This document shows positions 16,206-25,011 of a stretch of 64,000 nucleotides of DNA, piece after piece. Each line of letters opens with the position of its first letter. Within the stretch, counting starts at the first letter, position 1. The position numbers and the translations under genes were made by a program. The stretch is taken from contig NZ_JAKMCS010000004.1 of the NCBI RefSeq assembly GCF_022662195.1, positions 124,001 through 188,000 on the forward strand. The letters are read 5' to 3'. The DNA is from Aestuariivivens insulae. Its GTDB lineage: Bacteria > Bacteroidota > Bacteroidia > Flavobacteriales > Flavobacteriaceae. Below the pieces are notes generated by a model, which saw nothing but the letters and a program-made list of their open reading frames with translations, was not told where the DNA came from and did no database searches.

Positions 16206-17129
16206 TTATTTACCTTTCTTTTTAGCTTCTTTCATGGCCTCACCAATTTGGTTACTGGCAGCAAAACTGGCTACCATGTCGTTAAGCATATTACTACCCG
16301 CTTGAGGGGCATTGGGTAATAAAATGAGGTTACTATTGGTTTCCTCTCCTAAAGATTGTAGGGTGTCGTAATGCTGTGTTACAACAATTAGCGCCGAAGC
16401 TTCTTGGCTATTAATACCAACACGATTCAATACTTCAACCGATTCTTCCAAACCGCGTGCAATTTCACGACGTTGGTCCGCTATACCCTGTCCTTGTAAA
16501 CGCTTGCTTTCGGCTTCAGCCTTGGCTTTTTCCACAATTAAAATACGGGCAGCATCACCTTCATATTGAGCCGCTATTTTTTCGCGTTCGGAGGCATTAA
16601 TACGGTTCATGGCAGCTTTTACCTGGGCATCGGGATCGATATCTGTAACTAAGGTTTTTATGATATCGTAACCATAATCTATCATGGCATCGTTTAATTC
16701 AGTTTTTACAGCAATAGCAATATCATCTTTTTTTACAAACACATCGTCCAGTTTCATTTTGGGCACTTCTGCGCGAACCACATCAAATACATAACTGGTA
16801 ATTTGGTCGTGGGGATAATCCAATTTATAAAACGCATCATATACTTTATCCCTTATCACCTTGTATTGCACCGATACTTTTAAGCGTACAAAAACGTCAT
16901 CTAAGGTTTTGGTTTCAACAATAACATCCAGTTGCTGGATTTTAAGGCTTAATCGTCCAGCGATTCTATCAACCAATGGGATTTTTATTCTTAGTCCAGA
17001 ATGTCGTATGGCTTCAAAACGACCAAACCGCTCAACAATAGCCGCTGTCTGTTGTTTTACGATGAAGAAAGCTGAAATTAGGATAATTAGCCCAAAAAAA
17101 AGGGCAATGGGTAAGAAAAGATAGTTCAT
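16206..17129 (-). CDS. SPFH/band-7 (stomatin/QmcA-like) membrane protein
   Basis: A 307-residue protein with one N-terminal membrane helix (residues 4-24) then the SPFH domain: KQQTAAIVERFGRFEAIRHS, IKIPLVDRIAGRLSLKIQQL and DVFVRLKVSVQYKVI. A long helical stretch follows (ASEREKIAAQYEGDAARILI, AKAEAESKRLQGQGIADQRR) typical of the flotillin-stomatin coiled coil. Members form large ring assemblies on membranes and often help protease or membrane-domain organisation. No NfeD partner is next to it. The C-terminal tail is Ala/Gly/Lys-rich. Its start ATG at 17129 faces the divergent gene at 17214, so an 84-base spacer serves both promoters. Confidence 0.9.
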   Translation of the reverse strand: MNYLFLPIALFFGLIILISAFFIVKQQTAAIVERFGRFEAIRHSGLRIKIPLVDRIAGRLSLKIQQLDVIVETKTLDDVFVRLKVSVQYKVIRDKVYDAFYKLDYPHDQITSYVFDVVRAEVPKMKLDDVFVKKDDIAIAVKTELNDAMIDYGYDIIKTLVTDIDPDAQVKAAMNRINASEREKIAAQYEGDAARILIVEKAKAEAESKRLQGQGIADQRREIARGLEESVEVLNRVGINSQEASALIVVTQHYDTLQSLGEETNSNLILLPNAPQAGSNMLNDMVASFAASNQIGEAMKEAKKKGK

Positions 17130-17176
17130 GATAAATGTTTAATTAGGTTTAAAAAATTAAGATACAAAAATTGTAC

Positions 17177-17184
17177 TATATTTG
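17177..17184 (+). promoter_or_regulatory. Probable -7 box (TATATTTG)
   Basis: Matches the Bacteroidota TAnnTTTG -7 element 29 bases before ATG 17214. No clear -33 TTG box was seen at the usual spacing. Confidence 0.5.
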
Positions 17185-17213
17185 ATGGTTACATGTAACT
17201 AATTAACCAACAA

Positions 17214-17897
17214 ATGATACAAAACCTTCGTACACTATTAGTAGTACTATTACTTACTTTTGTTACAAAAAATTTTGCACAACATAAAACCTATAAAATT
17301 ACCAATGGCATTGGTATCTTTGGAGGACTTACCAAATTAGATATTAAAACCGATAATTTTATCACCAAACAAGGCAATGGATTTTTATTCGGAGCTTCTG
17401 CAACGGTAGACATTCCCCACAGGTGGTATAACATGAGTTATGGCATGCAGCTTTCTGAAAACTATATAACTATAGAAGGAAGACCTACATCCTTAGGATC
17501 TGGGCAAGAGCTAATAGAGTACAAATTGTTTGCAGCCCAACTGGCTTTATTGGGACATATTAAATTAATAGGCAGCCATATAACCATTGATGTTGGTCCT
17601 ATGCTACAGTATAATGGAGAACTTGAACTGAAAGATAAAAATAAAGAGGGCTACTACATTAATAACTATACAAACTTAAAAGCAACCGATATTAGCTCCA
17701 TTTCCCAATTCAATTTTAACGGCTTAATAGGCGCATCGGTAGGGTATAGCTTCTTTAGGTTTAAGGCCCAATATATTTATGGGTTTACCAATATTTTAAA
17801 GAAACTTGAAAACAAAAATTTAGACACAACTGGTGGTGATGCCCGTTTTAAAGGCAACCAGTCTATGTTGGTTTTTGGAGCAATGGTTTCTTTTTAA
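17214..17897 (+). CDS. Outer-membrane beta-barrel protein (porT-like/OMP_b-brl type), unknown role
   Basis: A 227-residue protein with a signal peptide (residues 1-22, ending NFAQ). After it the sequence alternates hydrophobic and polar residues in short Gly-containing strands (GIGIFGGLTKLDIK, GNGFLFGASATVDIPH, ALLGHIKLIGSHITIDVGPM, LIGASVGYSFFRFKAQYIYG) and ends in a strand with terminal Phe (LVFGAMVSF), the usual C-terminal signature of outer-membrane barrels. About 8-10 strands fit the length. No function can be given. It is transcribed divergently from the SPFH gene, which may be coincidence. Confidence 0.75.
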   Translation: MIQNLRTLLVVLLLTFVTKNFAQHKTYKITNGIGIFGGLTKLDIKTDNFITKQGNGFLFGASATVDIPHRWYNMSYGMQLSENYITIEGRPTSLGSGQELIEYKLFAAQLALLGHIKLIGSHITIDVGPMLQYNGELELKDKNKEGYYINNYTNLKATDISSISQFNFNGLIGASVGYSFFRFKAQYIYGFTNILKKLENKNLDTTGGDARFKGNQSMLVFGAMVSF

Positions 17898-17934
17898 AAC
17901 GGGTTAATTATAGTAATGATCTTTAATTAACTTT

Positions 17935-19449
17935 TTACTGCAATTTGCTAACCATAGCCTTAATGCGGCTAACCGTTTCAGTTTTGCCAATCATAAACAT
18001 GATATCGAATACATCGGGGCCTTGTAGCGCACCAACCAAAGCTAAGCGCAGTGGCATCATAACTTTCCCAAACCCTATCTCGTTGCTGGTTATCCAACTC
18101 TTTATGGTTGTTTGAAGGTTTTCTGCTGAAAATTCATCAATAGCATTTATAAGAGCCACGATTTGTCCCATGATTTCGGAGGTATCATCCTTAAAGGCTT
18201 TTTTGGCTGCTTTTTCGTCATATTGCTTAGGAGCCTTAAAAAAGTAATAGGTTAAATCCCAAAAATCGCTAATAAAAGTAGCACGTTCCTTTACCAACCC
18301 AATAACTAAAGCAATATAATTCACATCAATATTACCTAAGGTATCGTGTTGTGATTTAAACGCTTCGGCTAAAGCGTCATTGCTTTGTGTTTGCATGTAA
18401 TGGTGGTTAAACCACGTTATTTTATCAGGATCAAAACGCGCTCCAGCCTTGTTTACACGAGCAATATCAAAAGCATTGATAAGTTCATCCAAACTAAATA
18501 TTTCTTGTTCGGTACCTGGGTTCCAGCCTAAAAAAGCTAAGAAGTTAACAACCGCATCTGGAAAGTAACCGTCTTCCTTATACCCTCTCGAAATGTCGTG
18601 TGTCTTTGGGTCTTCCCATTCTAATGGGAACACAGGAAAACCTAGTTTATCGCCATCGCGTTTGCTTAATTTACCTTTTCCGGTAGGCTTTAAAATTAAT
18701 GGCAAATGAGCAAATTCTGGAGCTTCCCAACCAAAGGCTTTATATAATAAATAATGTAATGCTAAAGATGGCAACCATTCTTCACCGCGAATTACATGGG
18801 TAATTTGCATAAGGTGGTCGTCTACAATATTCGCCAAGTGATAGGTAGGCATACCATCACTTTTAAACAGGATTTTATCGTCTAGGATATTAGTGTCAAT
18901 CTTAATATCTCCCCGAATCATATCTTTTAAATGTAGTGTTTCGTCTTGGGGCGATTTAAACCGAATTACATAATCTTCACCGGCATCCAATTTAGCTTGG
19001 GTTTCTTCTTTACTAAGCGATAAAGAATTGGTTAATTTTAAACGATTATGCCAATTGTAAATAAAGGTCTTGCCTTTGGCCTCATGATCTTTTCTATGAA
19101 AATCTAAGGTTTCGGCAGTATCAAAAGCATAATAGGCATTACCAGATGCAATTAACGTATCGGCGTACTGTTTGTAAAGTGTTTTGCGTTCACTTTGTCT
19201 GTAAGGACCAAACTTTTCGTTTTTCCCTGGACCTTCGTCAAAAGGAATGCCACACCAATTTAATGCCTCAACAATATAGTTTTCTGCACCTTTAACATAA
19301 CGGTTTTGATCGGTATCTTCAATTCTTAAAACAAAAGTTCCGTTATGTTTTTTTGCAAATAAATAGTTAAATAAAGCAGTTCTTACACCACCAATATGTA
19401 AAGGTCCTGTTGGGCTTGGCGCAAAGCGCACACGTACAGTGTTGGTCAT
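17935..19449 (-). CDS. gltX: Glutamyl-tRNA synthetase
   Basis: A 504-residue class I aminoacyl-tRNA synthetase that charges tRNA-Glu. The HIGH motif is FAPSPTGPLHIGGVRTALFN near the N-terminus and the KMSKS-type loop is GKGKLSKRDGDK. Further family segments are LRIEDTDQNR, TYHLANIVDDHLMQITHVIR and the anticodon-binding C-terminal helices. Length is typical of bacterial GluRS. Because the genome also carries glnS, this enzyme is probably discriminating (Glu only), though other copies outside the window cannot be excluded. It is read leftwards with a -7 box only 16-24 bases before the start, giving a short leader. Confidence 0.97.
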   Translation of the reverse strand: MTNTVRVRFAPSPTGPLHIGGVRTALFNYLFAKKHNGTFVLRIEDTDQNRYVKGAENYIVEALNWCGIPFDEGPGKNEKFGPYRQSERKTLYKQYADTLIASGNAYYAFDTAETLDFHRKDHEAKGKTFIYNWHNRLKLTNSLSLSKEETQAKLDAGEDYVIRFKSPQDETLHLKDMIRGDIKIDTNILDDKILFKSDGMPTYHLANIVDDHLMQITHVIRGEEWLPSLALHYLLYKAFGWEAPEFAHLPLILKPTGKGKLSKRDGDKLGFPVFPLEWEDPKTHDISRGYKEDGYFPDAVVNFLAFLGWNPGTEQEIFSLDELINAFDIARVNKAGARFDPDKITWFNHHYMQTQSNDALAEAFKSQHDTLGNIDVNYIALVIGLVKERATFISDFWDLTYYFFKAPKQYDEKAAKKAFKDDTSEIMGQIVALINAIDEFSAENLQTTIKSWITSNEIGFGKVMMPLRLALVGALQGPDVFDIMFMIGKTETVSRIKAMVSKLQ

Positions 19450-19465
19450 TTTTTGTTATTTTGTG

Positions 19466-19473
19466 CAAAAGTA
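19466..19473 (-). promoter_or_regulatory. Probable gltX -7 box (TACTTTTG on the minus strand)
   Basis: Fits TAnnTTTG; the expected start site lies about 12 bases before the gltX ATG. It coincides with the CAAAAGTAC that begins the non-coding element at 19466-19599. Confidence 0.5.
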
Positions 19474-19599
19474 CATGAATTTTTTTCATTTTAAATTTTA
19501 TAGATTCAAATGAGAAAAATTATATGGACTAACAGAGTGGTTACTGAGGGAATACTAATTTTTGTTTCCTAAAAATCACAACATTTGGCATTGCCGAAG
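19466..19599. repeat. 134-bp non-coding element, copy B (between gltX and the DUF4175 gene)
   Basis: Diverged partner of 11882-12016. Shared blocks in order: CAAAAGTAC, ACTAA, TGGTTACTGA, AATCACAA, CGAAG. Length differs by one base. Confidence 0.6.
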
Positions 19600-19704
19600 T
19601 AAGATACAATTAACACATTATTATAAGCGCTGTACTAAATAAAATTGTAGTTTAGTCTATTAGAACAGTTTTTTATTCCGCAGTTGCGGAAATCTATCTA
19701 AACG

Positions 19705-22700
19705 ATGACCAATTTCAATACCATATTAAACAAGCTGGAGCAATTTATAAGGAAGTATTACCTTAATGAGTTGCTTAAGGGGGCAATCCTTTTCTTTGCC
19801 ATAGGGCTCTTGTATTTTTTATTCACCCTGTTTATTGAATATGTATTGTGGTTAAATCCCACGGCAAGGACTGTTTTGTTTTGGTTGTTTGTGATTGTAG
19901 AGGCACTCTTAATGGTTAAGTTTATAGTAATGCCTTTAGGCCGGTTGTTCAAACTTCAAAAAGGGATAGATTATCAAGTGGCTTCAAAAATTATTGGCAG
20001 GCATTTTCCAGAAGTTAACGATAAGTTACTTAATGTCCTTCAACTGAATCAAAATCCTTCGAAATCAGAATTACTATTGGCCAGTATCGAGCAAAAGTCT
20101 ATTGAACTTAAGCCCATTCCGTTTAAGCTGGCTATAAATTTCAAAAAGAACACCAAGTATTTAAAGTATGCTGCGATACCTCTGTTGATAATACTTTTAA
20201 GTTCCGTAACGGGTAATATGAGTTGGTTTAGCGATAGCTACAAACGGGTGGTACATTATAAAACGCCTTTTGAACCGCCGGCACCCTTTCAATTTTTTGT
20301 AGTGAATGAGGAGTTAAATACGCTGGAGGGCAATGATTTTAAACTTATTGTGAAAACAGTTGGGGAAGTTGTTCCAGAGCATGTTCAAATACAATACAAT
20401 AACGAATCTTATTTTTTACAGAAAGCAGGGACAGGGGCATTCGAGTTTGTGTTTACAAAACCTAAAAGCAATATAGAATTTCAACTAATTGCCAATGAAG
20501 TGGAGTCGAAACCGTATACCTTGGGTGTTATAGAAGTGCCTGAGTTGGTGAATTTTGAGATGGTATTGGACTATCCAAACCATACAAAGAAGCATAACGA
20601 AGTTTTAAAAAGCACGGGCAATGCTGTGGTTCCAGAAGGGACTAAAGTAACGTGGAATTTAAATACCAAGTCTACAGATGCAGTACATCTTTTTGCTAAG
20701 GACACACTTCTTTTCGAATCGGAGGAGAATAGCCATTTCGAGGCCTCTAAGCAGCTTTTTAATAATTATGCTTATACTATTAGTACGAGTAATAAAAACA
20801 TCCGTAATTATGAGAATTTGGCCTTTAAAATTACTGTTGTTAAAGATGAGTTTCCTGAGTTAGACATCAAGGTGGAAATTGATAGCTTAGACCAACAAAC
20901 GCTTTATTTTTATGGGCAGGCAAGTGATGACTATGGGTTGACCAAGCTGGAATTGGTGTATTATTCTATTGATAATGAGAATGATAAGATATATAAGGCT
21001 ATAGCTATTCCAAATTCTAATGTGGCACAATTTATAGATGCTTTTCCTAACGATTTAGGTATTCAGCCAGGGGTGCCTTATGAAATGTATTTTCAAGTAT
21101 TTGATAATGACAGGGTTAATGGTTTAAAGCGTGTTAAAAGTAGCGTTTTTACCTATAGAAAGCGGACCCAAGAAGAAGAGACCAAAAGACAACTTGAGCA
21201 ACAAAGCGAAACGATTAAAGATTTAAATAAATCATTAAAGAACTATAAGCAGCAGGAAGTAGAGCTTAAGGAACTTACAAAGACCCAAAAGGAAAAGACA
21301 ACTTTAAACTTTAATGACAAAAAGAAGTTAGAATCATTTTTAAAGCGTCAGGAACAGCAGGACGAGATGATGAAAAATTTCAACAAAAAGCTCAAGGATA
21401 ATTTAGAAGAGTTTCAAAAGGAAAACCCCGAACAAGATACTTTTAAGGATGATTTAAAAAGGCGTTTGGAAGAACAGGAAGAACAGTTAAAACAAGATGA
21501 AAAGTTATTAGAAGAACTTAAGGAGCTCCAAGAAAAAATTAACCAAGAAGAGTTGGTAAACAAACTAGAAGAGTTGGCTAAGCAAAACAAGAACAAAAAA
21601 CGCAGTTTAGAGCAACTTTTAGAGTTAACCAAGCGGTTTTATGTTGAAAAGAAATTAGAGAAGCTTAGAGATAACCTAAACAAATTAGCTGATGATCAAG
21701 AACAGTTATCCAATGCCCCTGAAGAAAAAAACACCAAAAACAAGCAAGACGATTTAAACAAACAGTTTGAAGAGTTTAAAAAAAGTATGGAACAATTGGA
21801 AAAGGATAGTAAGGAACTAAAAAAGCCAATTGAAATACCGCGAGATATATTAGATGAGCAAGAAGTAGACAAGGAGCAACAAAAGGCTTCGGATGCATTG
21901 GAAAAGAAAGAACAAAACGCTTCGGAAAACAACAATCAAGAACAGCAGGACAAATCCAAAGAACAATTAAATAAGGCACAGCAAAGTCAAAAGAAGGCTT
22001 CTAAGAAGATGAAAAAAATGAGTGAGATGATGCAGGGTTCTATGCAGGCTGGTGGAGGAGACCAAATGCAAGAAGATATGGAAATGCTAAGACAAATTTT
22101 AGATAATTTGGTGTTGTTTTCTTTCGATGAAGAAGCCTTAATGAACAATTTTAAGGACATAGATGACAACCATAATAAATATGCCTCATTCTTGCGAAAA
22201 CAGCATGATCTTAAAGAACACTTCGAGCATATTGATGATAGTTTATTTGCTTTGTCGTTGCGCCAACCAAAGATTTCAGAACAAGTTAACAAAGAGATCA
22301 CAGAGGTTTTTTTCAATATAGATAAGGCGTTGGATATGTTGGCAGAGAGTCAAGTAGCTCAAGGTGTTTCCAAACAACAATTTGCTATTACAGCAACCAA
22401 TAATTTAGCTGATTTTTTGAGTAATATTTTGGACAATATGCAAGAAAGCTTAAGTATGTCCCCAGGTCAGGGAGGAGGAGATATGCAGTTGCCAGATATT
22501 ATTATGAGTCAGGAAGAGTTGAATAAAATGATGCAGGAGGGCATGAAAGAAAGTGAAAATGGTCAGCAAAAAGATAAGGGTAAGCAACCAAAGAATAATG
22601 GTGAAAGTGATCAAGAAGGGGAAGACCAACAGCAAGGTAAAGATGGAAAGCAGACTGGAGGTGAAGGAGAAAATAATTCTGATGAGTTTTTAAACGGTAA

Positions 22701-23100
22701 ATTGTTTGAAATTTACCAGCAACAACAACAATTAAGAAAAGCTTTAGAAGAGCGTTTGGATAAAGAAGGTAAAGGTGGTATTGGAGATCATATTTTAAGG
22801 CAAATGGAGGATGTAGAGCTTGAGTTATTAAACAGAGGATTTACCAATAGAACCTTACAAAAAATGATGCAACTGCAACATCAATTGTTGAAATTGGAAA
22901 ACGCAACCTTTCAGCAAGGAGAAGACGATAAACGTGAGTCTGAAACTAATAAGGATAGATTTGATAACAATACAAATAATCAAATCCCCAAGGCCAAACA
23001 ATATTTTAATTCTACTGAAATATTGAATAGACAAGCCTTACCTTTGCAACTTGAATATAAGCGTAAAGTTCAGAATTATTTTAAAATTCAACAGGATTAA
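19705..23100 (+). CDS. DUF4175-family large membrane-anchored coiled-coil protein
   Basis: A 1131-residue protein of a Bacteroidota family (DUF4175) of unknown function. Two membrane helices at about residues 24-46 and 52-75 and another at 152-170 anchor it. A predicted periplasmic beta-rich part follows (about 185-490, with FELDYPNH-like and LDIKVEIDSLDQQTLYFYG segments). From residue 490 it is a very long Lys/Glu/Gln-rich coiled coil (EEETKRQLEQQSETIKDLNK and many similar heptads), interrupted by a helical block near 790-900 (LRQILDNLVLFSFDEEALMN) and an Asn/Gln/Gly-rich linker near 955-995. It may be an envelope scaffold. Start ATG is supported by the helix position. Confidence 0.85.
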   Translation: MTNFNTILNKLEQFIRKYYLNELLKGAILFFAIGLLYFLFTLFIEYVLWLNPTARTVLFWLFVIVEALLMVKFIVMPLGRLFKLQKGIDYQVASKIIGRHFPEVNDKLLNVLQLNQNPSKSELLLASIEQKSIELKPIPFKLAINFKKNTKYLKYAAIPLLIILLSSVTGNMSWFSDSYKRVVHYKTPFEPPAPFQFFVVNEELNTLEGNDFKLIVKTVGEVVPEHVQIQYNNESYFLQKAGTGAFEFVFTKPKSNIEFQLIANEVESKPYTLGVIEVPELVNFEMVLDYPNHTKKHNEVLKSTGNAVVPEGTKVTWNLNTKSTDAVHLFAKDTLLFESEENSHFEASKQLFNNYAYTISTSNKNIRNYENLAFKITVVKDEFPELDIKVEIDSLDQQTLYFYGQASDDYGLTKLELVYYSIDNENDKIYKAIAIPNSNVAQFIDAFPNDLGIQPGVPYEMYFQVFDNDRVNGLKRVKSSVFTYRKRTQEEETKRQLEQQSETIKDLNKSLKNYKQQEVELKELTKTQKEKTTLNFNDKKKLESFLKRQEQQDEMMKNFNKKLKDNLEEFQKENPEQDTFKDDLKRRLEEQEEQLKQDEKLLEELKELQEKINQEELVNKLEELAKQNKNKKRSLEQLLELTKRFYVEKKLEKLRDNLNKLADDQEQLSNAPEEKNTKNKQDDLNKQFEEFKKSMEQLEKDSKELKKPIEIPRDILDEQEVDKEQQKASDALEKKEQNASENNNQEQQDKSKEQLNKAQQSQKKASKKMKKMSEMMQGSMQAGGGDQMQEDMEMLRQILDNLVLFSFDEEALMNNFKDIDDNHNKYASFLRKQHDLKEHFEHIDDSLFALSLRQPKISEQVNKEITEVFFNIDKALDMLAESQVAQGVSKQQFAITATNNLADFLSNILDNMQESLSMSPGQGGGDMQLPDIIMSQEELNKMMQEGMKESENGQQKDKGKQPKNNGESDQEGEDQQQGKDGKQTGGEGENNSDEFLNGKLFEIYQQQQQLRKALEERLDKEGKGGIGDHILRQMEDVELELLNRGFTNRTLQKMMQLQHQLLKLENATFQQGEDDKRESETNKDRFDNNTNNQIPKAKQYFNSTEILNRQALPLQLEYKRKVQNYFKIQQD

Positions 23101-23105
23101 ATCAT

Positions 23106-24524
23106 ATGAATATTATGAGGAACTTTTTTACCCTAATTACCTTTTTGGTTTTTAGCTTCTACACATTTGCTGATAATAAGATTCAATTGGAAGATCATTA
23201 TAAAGTTATAGGTACTTTTTCAGGTGATATTGAAAAGTCTAATTCATTTCATATTGTTATAGCAAAAAATAAAGAGAGTAAAATGTATGAAATTATTCCG
23301 GTATCTTATTTTGAAATGAATTTAATAAGATTACCATCAATTTCATTTAAAAAGCAACCTTCTATTAAATCCTTTCATTCTAATAATAATGTTGTTAGTC
23401 TCATAGTTGCTATAGGAAATTCTTATCCAATTCAAAAGAAGATTTTGGATGTTAATTTTGTGACTGGTGAGTATAAATTATCGAAATCTATTACCGTAAA
23501 CAAGTTAAAAGCCATAGTTAGAAAAGAAGATAAAAGTTATATAATAACTGGTGATGAAGGTAGGTTATACCTTACAAAGATAAAGAGTTCAGATCAACTA
23601 GTTTCGGTTAAAATTGTTAAAGGAGAGAATAACGCCCTTTTTTTTAAAAAAATATCCAATTCTAGTTTTAGCGCGGTTGACACAGATGAATTTGTTAAAA
23701 ATGGCCCTGTACAACCTTACAAGGTTTATTGTTATGATGACGATGTTATGTATATCACAAAAGACAATTTTTCAAAAAAGCACACATCTGTTATTAGTGT
23801 GATGATTGATACTACAGACACGAATACCAATATTGGTTCTGTAGAGTTTAGCTATGAAAGGTTTAAATCACCTAAAGAAGCCTCTTCTTTTCTTCATAAT
23901 GGTAAGGTTTTTCAATTTGTCCTTGATAAAAAATTGGGGTTGATTAAAATTACCGATTTTAAAACTCATGAGTATAAAAGTCTATTGTTGAAAGAGGAAT
24001 TATTATATTCTAAAGGTGAAGGATTTGATGATTTAAACAACTTTTTAGACCAAGCATCTAAAGGTAAGTATAAAAGCACGATTACTGTAAATGAGTCTAC
24101 AGACGGAAGGCTTATTATTAGATGTGATTATGTTAATCCAACGGTCTATGGATATAATTATAATTGGTGGTGGCATCATCAACAGTTTATTTGGCATCAT
24201 CAGCAAATGATGATGAATAATATTCCAAAGTTTGGACCTAACAGCAATTGGTTTAATGCTTTTAAAAGCTTTGATTATTATGCAAAAGACCATTACTTTG
24301 AGATTGTTCTTGATAAGGAGTGTAATATCATTACTAATAATGGGGAAACCATAAAACCATTAGTCCCTACCATTGAAAAGAAAAAGTATACAAAAGAAGT
24401 TGATGAAGATGAAAGCATAGATTTTGTTTCTTCTGTTTTCTTAAAAGATGAATTTGTATACTTCTATTTTGATAAGAACTACGATTCGTTTAGGGTTTCA
24501 AAAAAAGCTATTATCAATGATTGA
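23106..24524 (+). CDS. Secreted protein of unknown function
   Basis: A 472-residue protein with a signal peptide (MRNFFTLITFLVFSFYTFAD after an alternative upstream Met; starts at 23106 or 23115 both possible). The body alternates short strands and looks like a beta-propeller-type or repeated beta-sheet protein, but no family is recognised. A striking Trp/His/Gln/Met patch lies near residues 348-372 (NWWWHHQQFIWHHQQMMMNN), which could bind metal or lie in a membrane or protein interface. It starts 5 bases after the DUF4175 gene and its end overlaps ybeY by 8 bases, so it is inside that operon. Codon use is more AT-rich than its neighbours, which may indicate a later insertion. Confidence 0.75.
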   Translation: MNIMRNFFTLITFLVFSFYTFADNKIQLEDHYKVIGTFSGDIEKSNSFHIVIAKNKESKMYEIIPVSYFEMNLIRLPSISFKKQPSIKSFHSNNNVVSLIVAIGNSYPIQKKILDVNFVTGEYKLSKSITVNKLKAIVRKEDKSYIITGDEGRLYLTKIKSSDQLVSVKIVKGENNALFFKKISNSSFSAVDTDEFVKNGPVQPYKVYCYDDDVMYITKDNFSKKHTSVISVMIDTTDTNTNIGSVEFSYERFKSPKEASSFLHNGKVFQFVLDKKLGLIKITDFKTHEYKSLLLKEELLYSKGEGFDDLNNFLDQASKGKYKSTITVNESTDGRLIIRCDYVNPTVYGYNYNWWWHHQQFIWHHQQMMMNNIPKFGPNSNWFNAFKSFDYYAKDHYFEIVLDKECNIITNNGETIKPLVPTIEKKKYTKEVDEDESIDFVSSVFLKDEFVYFYFDKNYDSFRVSKKAIIND

Positions 24525-24927
24525 GTTTAATTACGAAACCGATTTCAATTTAAAAGATGAATCGCTTATTAGCGATTGGATAGCCAACGCTATTGTTTTG
24601 GAGGGCTTCACTCTAGGAGACATTAATTATGTGTTTTGTGATGATGATTATTTGTATAAGTTAAATGTTGAGTTCCTTAATCACGATACGTTAACAGACA
24701 TTATTAGTTTCGATTATACGCTAGGCAAAACAGTACATGGTGATATTTTTATTTCTGTTGAACGCGTTGAAGATAATGCCAAAGACTTTAACGTACCGTT
24801 TTATAACGAACTGTGTCGAGTCATTATCCATGGTGTGTTGCATTATTGTGGTTATAAGGATAAGACTCCCGACGATGCTAAGTTGATGCGAAGTAAAGAA
24901 GACTACTATCTACAGTGCTTAACCTAA
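24517..24927 (+). CDS. ybeY: Endoribonuclease YbeY (rRNA maturation)
   Basis: Start at ATG 24517 gives 136 residues; the upstream extension to 24448 lies within the previous gene and is not family sequence. YbeY is a zinc-dependent RNase for 16S rRNA 3' end maturation and ribosome quality control. The metal motif is HGVLHYCGYKD, where the usual third ligand position is the Asp variant common in Bacteroidota rather than His. The preceding segments LNVEFLNHDTLTDIISFDY and VHGDIFISVERVEDNA are also typical. It overlaps the preceding gene by 8 bases, so coupled translation is likely. It is followed by mnmG after 84 bases. Confidence 0.93.
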   Translation: MIEFNYETDFNLKDESLISDWIANAIVLEGFTLGDINYVFCDDDYLYKLNVEFLNHDTLTDIISFDYTLGKTVHGDIFISVERVEDNAKDFNVPFYNELCRVIIHGVLHYCGYKDKTPDDAKLMRSKEDYYLQCLT

Positions 24928-24944
24928 AAGTCAAGAATTAGGCG

Positions 24945-24952
24945 TATATTTG
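24945..24952 (+). promoter_or_regulatory. Probable mnmG -7 box (TATATTTG)
   Basis: Fits TAnnTTTG, followed by the parS-type palindrome and the mnmG start at 25012. The palindrome would lie in the mnmG leader RNA. Confidence 0.45.
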
Positions 24953-24971
24953 CAAGCTAAAAATTTATAAG

Positions 24972-24987
24972 TGTTCCACGTGGAACG
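24972..24987. promoter_or_regulatory. parS-type ParB-binding site 1
   Basis: Core GTTCCACGTGGAAC (24973-24986) is a perfect 14-base palindrome identical to the chromosomal parS core known from Pseudomonas and close to the B. subtilis consensus TGTTTCACGTGAAACA. It lies 25 bases before mnmG. Confidence 0.8.
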
Positions 24988-25011
24988 TTGTAAAAATCAA
25001 AACGGTTAATT

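Noticed and set aside
24448-24516. Longer N-terminus for YbeY
   Set aside because: The extra 23 codons lie in the preceding gene and are unlike family sequence.
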